From: Terana coerulea
Taxonomy: Eukaryota; Basidiomycota; Agaricomycetes; Polyporales; Phanerochaetaceae
NCBI GenBank assembly: GCA_024811115.1
Contig: JAKOGH010000198.1
Location: 186,001 to 250,000 of the forward strand
Direction of reading: 5' to 3'
Length of the DNA: 64,000 nucleotides
The notes under the pieces were generated by a model. The model did no database searches. It was not told the DNA's origin and saw only the letters and a program-made list of their open reading frames with translations. Below, piece after piece: positions 48,587 to 59,298 of the stretch. Position 1 is the stretch's first letter. Each line of letters starts with the position of its first letter. The translations under genes were made by a program, and so were the position numbers.

Positions 48587-51278
48587 ATGGAGGACATGCG
48601 ATCGACGTCGCCCCTCGAGCTGCTGAACCGGCTCTCCATCTACGACTGGCTGCCGGAGGATGAGCCGCTGGGCAAAGAGGGAAACATGGTGATACCGTTC
48701 AACTTTGGTAAGTGCGCACGCGACGGGAGTCGCCCGCGAAACTCAACATGCACGGACGCTTTGGCAGACGAAGAGGCCGACGCATGCGACCCGAGCATGT
48801 ACGACCCCGTCCTGTTCTCGCCCGCCGGGTCGCAGCCCGGCAGTCCTAACCGCGCGACGTTCAACATCTCCGGAGACCGCGACAAAGTGAGTACATACCG
48901 ATCAGTTGCATGGCGCTTTCCACGCGTCTTCCTCCCAACGCTCGCTTCCGACTCCGCCAAAGCCTCTCACCCGCGAGATAGCATTCGGCAATTTGTTGCG
49001 GCGTGCTATCTCGCGGACACACACTGAGGAGGAGCCGGGCTGTCGTCGACAACCCGCTGCGGGCGCACGCTGCAGCATTGGGTTGGTTTGCGACCGACCC
49101 CGCAACAGCTCACTGCCTCGACGCGCCCGCACGCGCCGTCTGCCCGACGCTCGCGCGGCGCGGTCTTGGCAGCTCCCCGTGTCCTTGCGACGCGTCATGC
49201 GCGGTCGCCCGCACTCGTGTGCAGCGTCCATCCACTGGAGTGTGTGGGGTTGCGCCTGCGCGAGGCAAATCTGCTTTTCCCGCCGCAGCCTAGTTCGGTG
49301 ATCGGCGCTGCGCCGTCACCTCGTCACCTCGGTGATGCCCATCGCTGGTCTAGATCGGGCTAGCGTGGGCAACAAGTCACCGACCCCGGTGTTTTTCAGC
49401 ACCAGCCTCGCCCCGCGCAGAGCTTTTTCCGGCTGGCGTTTGAGCTGAGTCTGGACGTCGGGATGTGCGCATGGCGGAAGCTGTTGCAGGGTTTGTTGCA
49501 CTCGACGCCGATATGTTGCAGGATACTCAAACACACGCTGATGCACCAGCTGCAGAGCTGTTGCATGCGCTTGTGCGCTGCGGTATCCTGCAATGTCTCT
49601 GCGTTTGCTTGATCCCAGCGAGTATTTTCGCACCAGCCGGCAGAATTTTGTGAAACTTGTTGATTTTGACTGATGCTCGAGTGCTAACCACCGCTCTGCA
49701 GCCTCTGCCCGTGCTCCCGCTGTCCTTCCGAGCGACGCCTCCGTCTACACCGCGCCTGACGCCGGCCTCAACACCTTCGTCATCGCCACGCGCATCCATC
49801 TCGCCCTCGTACGGCCAGCTGCCCCTGCCGAGGTCGAGGCCGCCGTCGACCAACATGGGTACCCCGCGCCACGTCCATCACACCGCCTTCCCGTCCATCT
49901 CGTCGACCCTGGAGCTCCTCGAGGAGCGCGAGACCGAGAACGAGAAGCGCAGCGGCGTGCTTGTCCTTCCAGAGCAGCAGCAGCACCAAGCACAACCTGA
50001 GGTTGACGGTCGCATCAGCCGGGACAGCACCATTCTCGCACACGACCACCCTAGGGCGCGGACGAACAGCGTGGATGCGCTCAAGGCCCTCGACGGACTG
50101 AGCGGCCTCGACAGCGCCTTTGCGCGCAAGCCACGTCCGACGCTCAACCTCGCCACCTCGACCTCCTCGCCGCAGCTCCGCACGCTGGCCGAGCTCGCGA
50201 CGGTGCCCGCATCGCCCATCAGCATGCACTCGACGCACAGCATCGCGCACAAGCCGTCGCTAGTGTCTCTCGCGCCGTCGTACTCTTCTCCGCTCTGGCG
50301 TCCTCGCCTATGCTCCTACCTGCCGCCGTACTGCGGGAAGAGCGAGAGCCTAGCGCAAACGGCTACTCGCGCTGGTCCATCGACTCGACCGACCCGGACG
50401 CTGGCCGTCCCGTCGTCTCCAGCGCGGTGGCGCCCCCGTCGCCGTCGCCCCCTCAGAAAACCTCGAAGCGCAGCCGGCTGCTGAGCTTCATCGGGCGCAA
50501 CCGCACGGACTCGTTCACCAGGCAGAGCCCCGCGATGCCCTCAACACCCACCCTCCGACGCCGGCTTCGGCATGCTCACGCCGCAGCAGGACGTCTTCGC
50601 GTCCAATGTGTCGCTCCTCACGAGCTCCCGCGCCGGACGAGCCGTTCTGGCAGCTTCCCGCCCCCGCCGATGTCGCTCTCCGCGTCGACGTCGACCATGT
50701 CGACCACCTCGTCGTCGTCGACGCTCCCGACGCCCTCGGACTCGCAGATGGACGTCACGCTGGACCCGTTCTGTCCTGCCTCGCCGACGTTTGCGCCCGC
50801 GTCGTACCTGCCCGACCCGCCGTCGTACGTCGACATGTCCGACGACCCCGATTCGCCGCCCCTGCTCCCGACGCTGCCGCCACCGTCGCCCGACGTACCG
50901 ACCGCGTCCTTCTTCCTGCCCGAGTCGCAGCCGTCGTCGTCCTTCAGCCTGCTGTCCGCACTCGCGCGCCGCAAGCTGCGGCGGCGCAAGAAGAAGCTGG
51001 TGGTGACGTGCCTCGACGGCGAGGAGCTGCCGACGGGCGAGGGCAACGCGGAGCTGGCGGCGTTCCGGCGCGAGCGCGATGTGCGGCGGCGGCACGAGGC
51101 GGTGCTGCGCTGGTGCGAGAGTTTCGGCGCGGTGCGGCGCAGCGAGCGCAAGGCCGACGGCAGCCTGCATGTGTACTGGCGCGACGCGGAGGTCGCGGAC
51201 ATGGTGTGCCGCGTCAGCGCGCAGGTGTACATCAAGGGCGCCGGACGCGTCGCGCTCGCATGGCATTACCTCAACTGA
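48587..51278 (+). CDS. Ser/Pro-rich protein with RRM-like C-terminal segment, function unknown
   Basis: Exons at 48587-48707, 48768-48886 and 49702-51278. The N-terminus is compact (SPLELLNRLSIYDWLPEDE). The middle is disordered, full of Ser, Pro and Thr-Pro motifs with the basic patch KRSRLLSFIGRNRTDSF. The last 90 residues run RRRKKKLVVTC, then RHEAVLRWCESFGAVRR, then DGSLHVYWRDAEVADMVC, then VYIKGAGRVALAWHYL. This strand-helix-strand-strand order suggests an RRM-like fold (inference). Adding one base near 50290 makes the coding length divisible by three (605 residues). The GC-rich stretch 50545-50640 may hide compensating indels. The second intron is 815 nt and contains hairpins. Confidence 0.62.
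48972..49015 (+). repeat. Inverted repeat with 12-bp perfect arms inside the long intron
   Basis: CGCGAGATAGCA (48972-48983) and TGCTATCTCGCG (49004-49015) pair perfectly across a 20-base loop. Confidence 0.7.
49516..49593 (+). ncRNA. Candidate structured RNA: long imperfect hairpin inside the 815-nt intron
   Basis: The outer arms TTGCAGGATAC and GTATCCTGCAA are perfect complements. Inside, the bases around CACACGCTGATGCACCAGCT fold onto AGCTGTTGCATGCGCTTGTG with a few bulges, closing on a GCAG loop. The 78-nt arm-loop-arm resembles a small-RNA precursor. Expression and processing cannot be judged from sequence. Confidence 0.3.
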
Positions 51279-51535
51279 ATGTTGACACACTGGATCGCAG
51301 GCCGTCTGCACCCGCCTATATACGCATCATCTAACCACAACTCTCCCTACTGGACCCGGACCGTCGACATCCGTCTCTGCCTCGTCTCGTCTTTTTCAAC
51401 CCTCACGCTCATTCACGCCTGGATCTCTGCTCCCAGCCTACAGGACGCATCTCACGCTCATTCACGTCTCCCGTCTGCTGCATCTATCAAGCATAGTACT
51501 CACTCTCATTTGCGCCACCGCCGCCACTCGCTAAT

Positions 51536-51889
51536 ATGTATCATCCGCCCACTGCATACACTCCTTCGCCCGTCTCTCGCCCGATGTTAATCGAGGTCCC
51601 AGGTCCCAGCTTCACCCTCACCAGCCCACCTAATCCGCGCGCATTGCCCCATTCGGCCGCCCCGCCTGCCCCTTCACCTGTGTCACCTCAGCCGCCACCA
51701 AAATCACATCCGTTTCACACCACATTGTCTGCCTTCCGCGTGCCCGCCCGTCCGTCGTCGTCCTTGCTGTACGTGTTCTCTCTCCCTCTCTTCGCTCTTC
51801 TCGGTGCTCTGTGCATTCGTGCGTCTCACATTCTATCTTCTCTGTTTCTCTGGTTGCGTCCGATAAGTCGCTCGGTGCTCGATGTTTGA
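51536..51889 (+). CDS. Possible small membrane protein or chance frame in a 3' UTR
   Basis: An ATG-started frame of 117 residues: Pro/Ser-rich first 75 residues, then a strongly hydrophobic segment (LLYVFSLPLFALLGALCI ... ILSSLFLWL). It lies 257 bases after the stop of the gene at 48587 and before an AATAAA at 52010, so it may simply be 3' UTR. No family is recognised. Confidence 0.25.
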   Translation: MYHPPTAYTPSPVSRPMLIEVPGPSFTLTSPPNPRALPHSAAPPAPSPVSPQPPPKSHPFHTTLSAFRVPARPSSSLLYVFSLPLFALLGALCIRASHILSSLFLWLRPISRSVLDV

Positions 51890-52009
51890 AAAGGGTGCCG
51901 CCCCGAACGGACGGTGGGTCGACGTATAGACGATACGCTGTGTTTTCTGTTGTTAGTGTACAAATGTGTATAAATGTGTAGAGACCGCTTTCGGTTGTAG
52001 ACGTATAGA

Positions 52010-52015
52010 AATAAA
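52010..52015 (+). terminator. Polyadenylation-type signal
   Basis: AATAAA follows a T/G-rich stretch (TGTATAAATGTGTAG). It is placed to end the transcript of the gene at 48587 or of the small frame at 51536. Confidence 0.35.
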
Positions 52016-52375
52016 GTTAGTGTCAATCATGTTCTTGGACTGTAGCTGGAGATGTCTGCCGTACACAGGATGTCCAAACCATCGAAAACTTGTGAGACAG
52101 CTACGCGGTAGTAAACGGGGAAGGCGTCTCTAACGAGAGTCGCCGACGGTCGATTTGCTATGACCAGATACTGTTCATGCAGCTGGAATGGCTGCCTGCT
52201 CGAAACAGAGCACTCGCTCGGCATAGTGCAGCCCAACCACATCAGGCTACTATTATTGGAATCTAAGAGCACAAACATGCGCCGAATACAGGCAGGGCTG
52301 TCATTAGATGCAGCGAGACTTGGGGATGGCGTAGATCTAAGAAGCGCTTGGCGGGTGTAGCTTGTGGGCTCGTAT

Positions 52376-52791
52376 TCACCGCATTGCTCCTTCACTCCTC
52401 GAGATAATGTACCTATCACGGAGGCCCTGTTAGCCACAAGGCAAAGACAACAGAAACAGACGCATTACCAGGCATGAATGACGCCAGGGATCCATCCAAG
52501 GACCCATAGGAGGATGTTTATCCAGAAGTCTGAACTCAGCATCAATGCGCACATTCGCAGTACTCAATTGAATGATTGTGACATACCGGCCGCCACTCCT
52601 CGCTCTTCGCAGAACATGTCAACAATCACTAACAAGTGAGACGCTGCTGCTGCTTACTGAAAAACACGGATAGCGGGGGTATGAAGCTATGGATCGTACG
52701 TCAATTCATAGTCACTCGGAGTGTGTCGAAACGCTCACATGGCGAGGAAGTAGAGGAGGACGTCGGAGGTAGGAGACACGACGGAAGTCAT
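52376..52791 (-). CDS. PMP3: PMP3-type plasma membrane proteolipid (UPF0057)
   Basis: Tiny hydrophobic stress-response protein of the plasma membrane; in yeast it affects membrane potential and salt tolerance. Five minus-strand exons: 52739-52791, 52658-52686, 52587-52604 (18 nt), 52469-52529 and 52376-52412. They sum to 198 nt, 65 residues, all phases consistent. It reads DVLLYFLAIFIPPLSVFFK, then RGVAADFWINILLWVLGW, then IPGVIHAWYIISRSEGAMR: two membrane helices with the conserved K-R-G and GWIPGVIHAWY blocks. The N-terminus is about 9 residues longer than in yeast. A TATA box lies upstream. Confidence 0.88.
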
Positions 52792-52871
52792 TACGGTCGT
52801 AAATTCGTTGAGGGTGGATGTAGAGAGGGGAGAGGGGAGGGGAGAGAATAGCCGCACTCACTTCGGTCGCT

Positions 52872-52880
52872 GGTTTTATA
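52872..52880 (-). promoter_or_regulatory. TATA box of PMP3
   Basis: On the minus strand TATAAAACC lies about 80 bases upstream of the PMP3 start. A pyrimidine-rich stretch (CTCTCCCCTCCCC) lies between them. Confidence 0.5.
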
Positions 52881-53441
52881 CGCTGGGGCGAGCGTCGACG
52901 TCATCGAGCACGCCGTGTGCGGTATGCCTCAGCCGTTATGCCGCATCTAAGTTTAGTTACAAGCGTAGTTCGAACTTCGTGCGCACCTAAAGTCGTGCCC
53001 ATCCGATGCTCACCTGTCTAGTTGCGCTCCTATTCTAACACATTCCGAAGTCGGCCGTGCGGTTTGTAACTTTTCGGAGGCTTAGCGCTATTTATTGTAG
53101 TATGGCTGAAACGCGTGGTTGTCTGATTTGCAAAGCTTGGACAGATTTGATACTAAAAGACAAATAAGGTTTATTGGATGTGGTAAATGTCGACGCTGTA
53201 CAAGGAGACGTTTGTATTCAAGCTGAGTCGGGGCAGCTTTCCGTTGCTTGTCAGGGCCGGGCGCCACAAGGATTGATGCGCCATCATTTACGTTCTTGCC
53301 GCCCGCCGCCGCCCTGACTCGCCAGCGTCGCTGCCGCGCAGCGCTTGTTCCCCACCATGATCTCGACTGTGCACAGCCTAGGCCTACGCACTCTACCCTT
53401 CACCACACACTTTCTTCCCGGTCTTTATTCTTGTCTCAGCC
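52881..53441. other. Divergent promoter region, PMP3 and Zn2Cys6 factor B
   Basis: About 560 bases. The right end is pyrimidine-rich ahead of the ATG at 53442. No gene is seen. Confidence 0.45.
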
Positions 53442-56400
53442 ATGTCTCGAGTAGAAGCGGAGTCTGTAGGTGATGTGATGGACCTGTTCAAGAGGCCGGT
53501 CCCCAGCAGCGTGTTGAAGCGTAACTCGGTATGTGTCACCGCTGTCATCCAGTAACCGTGAGCGCCTTACGCATTGCTTATATTGCTAGGCATGCCATCA
53601 ATGTAGGAAACGGAAGCTTGTAAGCCATTGTGACTCCTGTCATTGGGCCGAGTCTAATGACACTATGTTCCATATAGAAATGGTCAATTCCAGCCCCTTT
53701 CTGGTCTTACAGAACTTACCTCTGCGTGCAGTGATGCCAAACGACCTTGTGCTACCTGTCTGCGGTCGCATGCCTACGCTGTTGCTCACGCCACGAAGGA
53801 TAAGCCAGCACCCCCTTATCCAGATTGCTCGTATGATGACGGTACGTTTTTGTTCTCTTTCCGGTGTATGGTGGGCTTCAGCTAGGACAATAGGTGCAGA
53901 GGAACCAGAAGAGGCGAGCAATGAGAACCTTGAGAAACGGATATGTACGAGTTGCACTCCTCCAACTGCTGGCGCATATCTAATGTAGTCGCACAGGTGA
54001 GCTTGAACGGTTATTGCGCGAGACTACGCTTGCTCTACAAGACGCGCGTGGTACGAATACTACGAATGGTACCTCGAAGTCAAGACATGATACCCCTGAG
54101 TCCACCATTTCCGTCGATTCATCACCGTCTACACAATACTCCAACTACTCGTCTCCTTCGGCTGATGTGAACATGGCCTCTGGAGGCTCAAGTGTCATAG
54201 AAGAATCCATGGTGAGTTTTGTAGGTTGTTATCCGTGAAATTTTGACTTAACGAGTCCTCTATGTTTAGTTTACCGCCATGTCCTCGATGTCTAGTCCCG
54301 ATATCTTCACCGACTCACAAATGCCGCAATTCCCCGCAATAGAACAGTCTACTCCTTGGAACGCTTCCAGTGGTACAGGGGCAGGGACTGATCCCAACAT
54401 ATATGCCAACAGTCTTTTCGATTCATCGAACAATGCTGCTGATCCAAACAACTACGCGAACCTCGCGCTGATGGCTGCTCCACCAGACGCGAACGGCTAC
54501 CATACAGAATCGGGCTTCCAACTACTACCTACGGGCTGGCCGCCGAATCTCCCTCGCCCAGACGTTACTCGCCACCTGTACGTTGTCCATTCTTAGCATC
54601 AATAACCATCAATGACCACGTTTACGTAGCGTTCATGCCTTCTTCGCTTTCTATGTCAATGCTGGCCGCCTATTCCACGGTCCCACCTTCCTCTCATCCC
54701 TAGACTTACCTCCTACCGACCACCGCTTTCCCTCGAAATCAGTGTTACACGCGATATGCGCCGTCGGAAGCATGTATACTGCCAACGTCGAACCAACACC
54801 TATACATACCAGCCAGCACTTCCCTTGTAAGTTGTATGATGCGGCAAAGGCAGCATGGCTCATTGCAGTCTGATTAGATGAAATATTCTCTGGGCGGTGG
54901 CGCAAACTGGCTATACGGCCTGACTCGTTCGCTGAACATCATATCAAGCTTGCGAGGGAGCACTTGGAGTCAGATATCGACCTTGGAGAGCGGATGCTTG
55001 AGGGCATTCAATGTAACGCGACGTTGACTGTAACCTATACCTTGTTTGACAAGGCTCGCATTTTTAGGTCAGGTCCTAATCACCTGGTTCAATCTGAACC
55101 AGGGAAGGTGAGGTCATGATCATCACTTTCTGAAAGCGATGGCTTACCTGCATTGAGTAGATGGTCGGAGGTAGGCTCAGCAATCAACATAAACGCTCAG
55201 AAGTACACCTGGATAACTGACGTCCATTGTATAGGCATATCTTTGCTCAGGCATCAATTTACGCTATGCTGTCGCCGTGGGATTGAATCGTGCTCCTCGG
55301 TTCAAGATGACCGCGGCGAGAAGATTCTCTTGGCCAAACATGGAGAACTTTTACCACCTCCGCAATCGGCAATAGAAGTAGAGAATCGACGAAACATCTT
55401 TTGGATAGGTACGGAGCGCTTCATATCATTGGCTATCGAAGCTCAGTTTACGCTGCCGTCAGCATACGCTCTCGAGCGTATACACTCGAGCGGGAATAGC
55501 TTCGCGCTCGAGCTGGATGACCACGACATCTGTCAGATGCTTCCTCTCAAAGGAGATCAGTTCGAACTAGGGGTACGTCTACTATGACCCGCATTACTGA
55601 GGACGTACATCCGACTGACAGCTCAAACAGACAAGTGTGGCTGATGAAGATCGCCAATGGTCGCACACGCCGGACATTCTCCTCACGAACCCGCCGGAAA
55701 AGACCGACTCGTTCGTCCTATACATCAAGGCGACGATGCTCCTGTCACGTGTGAAGGTATTCAACAACAGATTCAAGAGCTTGCACTATGCCGGTGACCC
55801 GGCGTACTGCTCGCGATCCGACAGTCCGAAGAACCTCGAGGACCGCTTCGATCCGCGGGACACGGCTGCGTTCCAAGAGCTAGATAACCTGGTGCTGTCG
55901 TTCAAGGCGGCTTTCCCTGCACACCTCAAGGACCCGGTGCAAGATGGGATGGTGGATCCACACCTCTACGCCGCTTGCGTTGCTCCTCATCTGTACGTCC
56001 TCAATGCAATTAGCGCGACCCATGATGGATTATGAGTCTAACTCTTCGCAGTGCCATGATCGTACTTCACGATCCTCACGCCCGAATCGGGGACCCAGCA
56101 TGCCGATCCTCATACCACGTCTTCAAAGCAGCCCATGCTATTCTTGATTACGTGTATGCACTAGGCGCGACAAGCTACGACCTGTCTCTGTTGGACAACA
56201 TACCTCTGGTGCGCGTTCTGAGTTACATTGTGGTCTGGCGCTTCGCTGATGGGCCGTGTAGCTTGCCTGGAATATGGCGGGAAGAGCCCTGATCGAATAT
56301 CTGAAGGCTGCCATAGATCGGAACGACTTCGACCAAATTATGGTGATACATTCCGAGATCTGCTTCGTTCAGTGAGCTTCAGGATTATCCTCGTGTCATA

Positions 56401-56715
56401 ACCACCACTAACAAGTTGCCTAATTCCTAGCGGTATGCTGGCAAGGGCGGGAGAGCGGCTGCCCTGCGCTTGTAGGTCATTGTTTGCAGAGTGTCGAGAC
56501 TCACTGACTGAACCTACATTGTAGATCGCTTCAAGAAGGTCATGTATGACACGCTAGCGCAGATGTGTGGCGAGCAGTTCGTCGAGCCCCTACCCGAGCA
56601 CTCGTACCATAAGGGCGGCTACGTCAACCCTTCCGAGATGTCGCTCCTGGACCCTGTGCCATCTATCGCCCCTCTTTTAACTGCTACGGCAATAACGTAT
56701 CCGAAAGGTCCGTGA
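53442..56715 (+). CDS. Zn2Cys6 transcription factor B, paralogue of factor A
   Basis: I place 18 exons: 53442-53528, 53590-53619, 53678-53682, 53732-53841, 53894-53944, 53997-54211, 54270-54577, 54630-54826, 54878-55012, 55068-55107, 55161-55170, 55235-55408, 55463-55572, 55631-55992, 56052-56208, 56262-56371, 56431-56471, 56525-56715. The Zn cluster ACHQCRKRKLKCDAKRPC...CSYDD is split by the 5-nt exon AAATG. A coiled coil (LEKRICELERLL) follows, then the regulatory domain VHAFFAFYVNAGRLFHGPTF. The exon layout matches factor A almost one to one. One base is missing near 55306 (between APRFK and DRGEKILLA); adding it gives 777 residues. Target genes unknown. Confidence 0.85.
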
Positions 56716-57571
56716 CCTCCGTAGAATGTGCGAGCACGAACTTTTGGCGCTAATTTGGGGCTTCGGCAGATTCACCGATGCTGTACGCCCAATGTGCGTA
56801 AATAGTGAGGTCTATTGTCATTTGAGATGTCTGCAATACCAGAAATGTGCGCTGGCCGATGGAAGGGATTTGCATTGGTCGTGTGAGATGTCAAAATGTC
56901 GGTAAAGCTCTGCCCTAGTCCTGTGAGAGGTTATACGTTTCCTGTTTCCACCGAGCGACAAAACAAAACACTGTAAGGCTATCACTAAGTCACCGCGTAC
57001 ATGGGCCTGTTTTGTAGCCTGGACACACCAGTTAATGCTTGTCAGCAGACAGTGAGACCTACCGCAACACTGGATAGCTCATCGGTGAAGCAGGTGTGGT
57101 CTCCATTGTCGATTCCGAACCAAGTATTGAAGACAGTCGCCGATATCTATGTTCTTAGGTGGATGGCGACGGAGGCGTAAAGTTGGTTAGTGCAATGAGG
57201 TCACTTGCGACCGGATGGCTCGGTGTCCGGCCCTCCGTCGTGTCACTGATGCCATTCCTCATGAACTCGTCCAATCTGGATGTCGTCAATGAGTATCATC
57301 CAGTTCGCATGTTACTGCTGGCAGCGAGATTATGCGCAAGCGCGCAGCTAACACATTCAGTAGAAGCATATCCGACTTCCTGGTAGAGATAGTGCCTCAA
57401 ACCTCCGATTATATGGCCCGGAGTGATACTTTATTGGTGGCGTGCGCATAATAATGACATGACATTCACGATATTGTACAGTTATGGATACAGGATACAG
57501 GATACACGGGCATTGACATGACATGGCATAAGGAGGATCATAACGTGGGCGTCGGTAAGTATGTGTGGCGG
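56716..57571. other. Intergenic, no gene seen
   Basis: About 850 bases with short motif-free frames. It holds the 3' ends of two convergent genes. Confidence 0.45.
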
Positions 57572-58081
57572 CTAGATCTTCTTAGGTCGGACACTGTCAA
57601 GTCGCCCCAATAGTTCAAAGTAGTTCAATTTCCTAGAAGCGTCGGCGACACGGCGTGAGTGATGCATCTCGGCTCTACAGGTATGTAATGCTGCCACTCA
57701 CTTCCAAGAGCTTCTCTAGGACTTGGCCTGCAGTCGGCTCAGTGAACCACTCGGCATAGACGTACATTTCGGTATGAGTTTTCTGTCCAGGTCCGTGATG
57801 CTTGAAGATTGCTGCCAAGTACCTGTTACCAGTGCCCAGCCTTGTCTTCAGGATATGGCCGTTCATGGCAGAGGTGTTCAGTCCGTGGCACTTGGACCAG
57901 AGGTCGTACCAAGACATGTGTCCAGCAAGTTTGCTCTCGTCCAGACCGCCGACGACGCCCCTGAGCTTCTCCTTGATTGAATTCTATGAATGTTGACAAC
58001 GCTCAATGAGATTGAAGCCATTGGAACGCCACATGGTGAAGCAGGAAAGCTTACATTGATGTCCATGTTCCCTCCCGGCAT
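57572..58081 (-). CDS. Small conserved-looking protein, about 111-122 residues, unknown function
   Basis: Minus-strand exons 58055-58081 (MPGGNMDIN) and from 57983 downward, joined by a GTAAGC...CATAG intron. The product contains KLAGHMSWYDLWSKCHGLN, then GHILKTRLGTGNRYLAAIFK and HHGPGQKTHTEMYVYAEWF. It has mixed, well-balanced composition with no membrane segment, so a globular fold is likely. Read straight, it ends at 57675. A strong GTGAGT donor at 57701 and a TTCTAG acceptor lead to a further exon (57572-57632) encoding KLNYFELLGRLDSVRPKKI, but only if one G is removed. TATAAAA lies about 125 bases upstream on the minus strand. I do not recognise the family. Confidence 0.55.
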
Positions 58082-59298
58082 TGTGCTATTTGGTTTGAAG
58101 CAGAGTGTAAGGGCAAATGCGGGTAATGAAGATTCGGATGGCCTTCAGAGGCGAGTGTAGTGCGAAGGGATGGAATGAATTGTCTGTCCTGTCGAAAAAG
58201 GTAGCCATTTTATAACGCAGACCAGCGTCAACTCTGCGGTGACTGCGAGCAATATGGGCCCAAGACAGTGACTTACCTTTCAAGACATCTTGTCCTGGAG
58301 TGGCGGCAAAATACCAGCATCAGCGAGTGAACAGCATCCCAGCACAGCCATGGATCTCCTGGAGTATGTGGAAAGGATAGGGGAATCGTTTGGAGCCATG
58401 TCATATCCTAGGATGACAATACAACTCCGCATCTATATAACCAAAAACAGTCAGCGTCGTGCAGCCAAGACTGCACTACCACTTACTTTGTCAAGCTCCT
58501 TGTGTCTAGCCAGCAGCATTCAGCATTTCTAGTTTGTTAGCGATGTATTATTTTACCGCCGCTCGCCACACAAATAACGGTTGCGATAGATAGCACTTCA
58601 AGTCGGGACAAGTGCCCACGTCAGGAGTTCTTTCAGATTGGATCTAGGTACGAGGATGAGGATTCCCTTGTAGAACAAACCTGTGATAGTAGTCTAGGAG
58701 TGATCCACGCGCAGGCAGCATGGCTGTAGATTCAACCGCCACATTCGCAGCTGTCACAGGATTAACAATTGTGGCGAACGGCCAAAGTGGCGCACTATTG
58801 TGGACAAGAAGATATTGTCCATAGCTTCCTAGTATAACATAACGGAGTGCTAGAAAAACTGCAATGACTCCAATCGTCAGACTCAGGGAGGACAATTATG
58901 GTAGCCGTCCAGTACTTACTACTTAGTAGTAGTCACAGTACTCAGCTGGCTGCCATGAGACTATTGTCCATCGTAGATAGGTTGACGTGATTCTAGAGCC
59001 GCCACTAGAGCAGTCGTGTCCTCGTCTTTCTGTTTGATTGGAACAGCCCTGCCTTGTGCAACCCTGCGGCGGTGTCGTCCTGTATACGTGCAGTTGCGAG
59101 ACGTAAACTGAGACTGCCTCTTTCGGAAGGCATGACAGCCAACCAAACAAGAGACAACAAAGCTGTGCCAGCGTTTATTCACATCCGCGTCAACTTGACA
59201 TCGTATATATACAGGAAATCAAGGGGACTAGCCTACCCTACCAACTTTCCGCACAACCTCGCCCTATCCACCCAATACACCCCAGCCCACCCACAACA
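58082..59298. other. Intergenic, no gene seen
   Basis: About 1.2 kb. An open frame at 58644-58895 (minus) is hydrophobic but has no ATG start. A short interrupted palindrome built on AGTACT/TAGTAG lies at 58912-58941, resembling the one at 11139. No other feature is seen. Confidence 0.4.

Noticed and set aside
58644..58895. Minus-strand hydrophobic frame that could be a membrane peptide
   Set aside because: It has no ATG and no convincing upstream exon.
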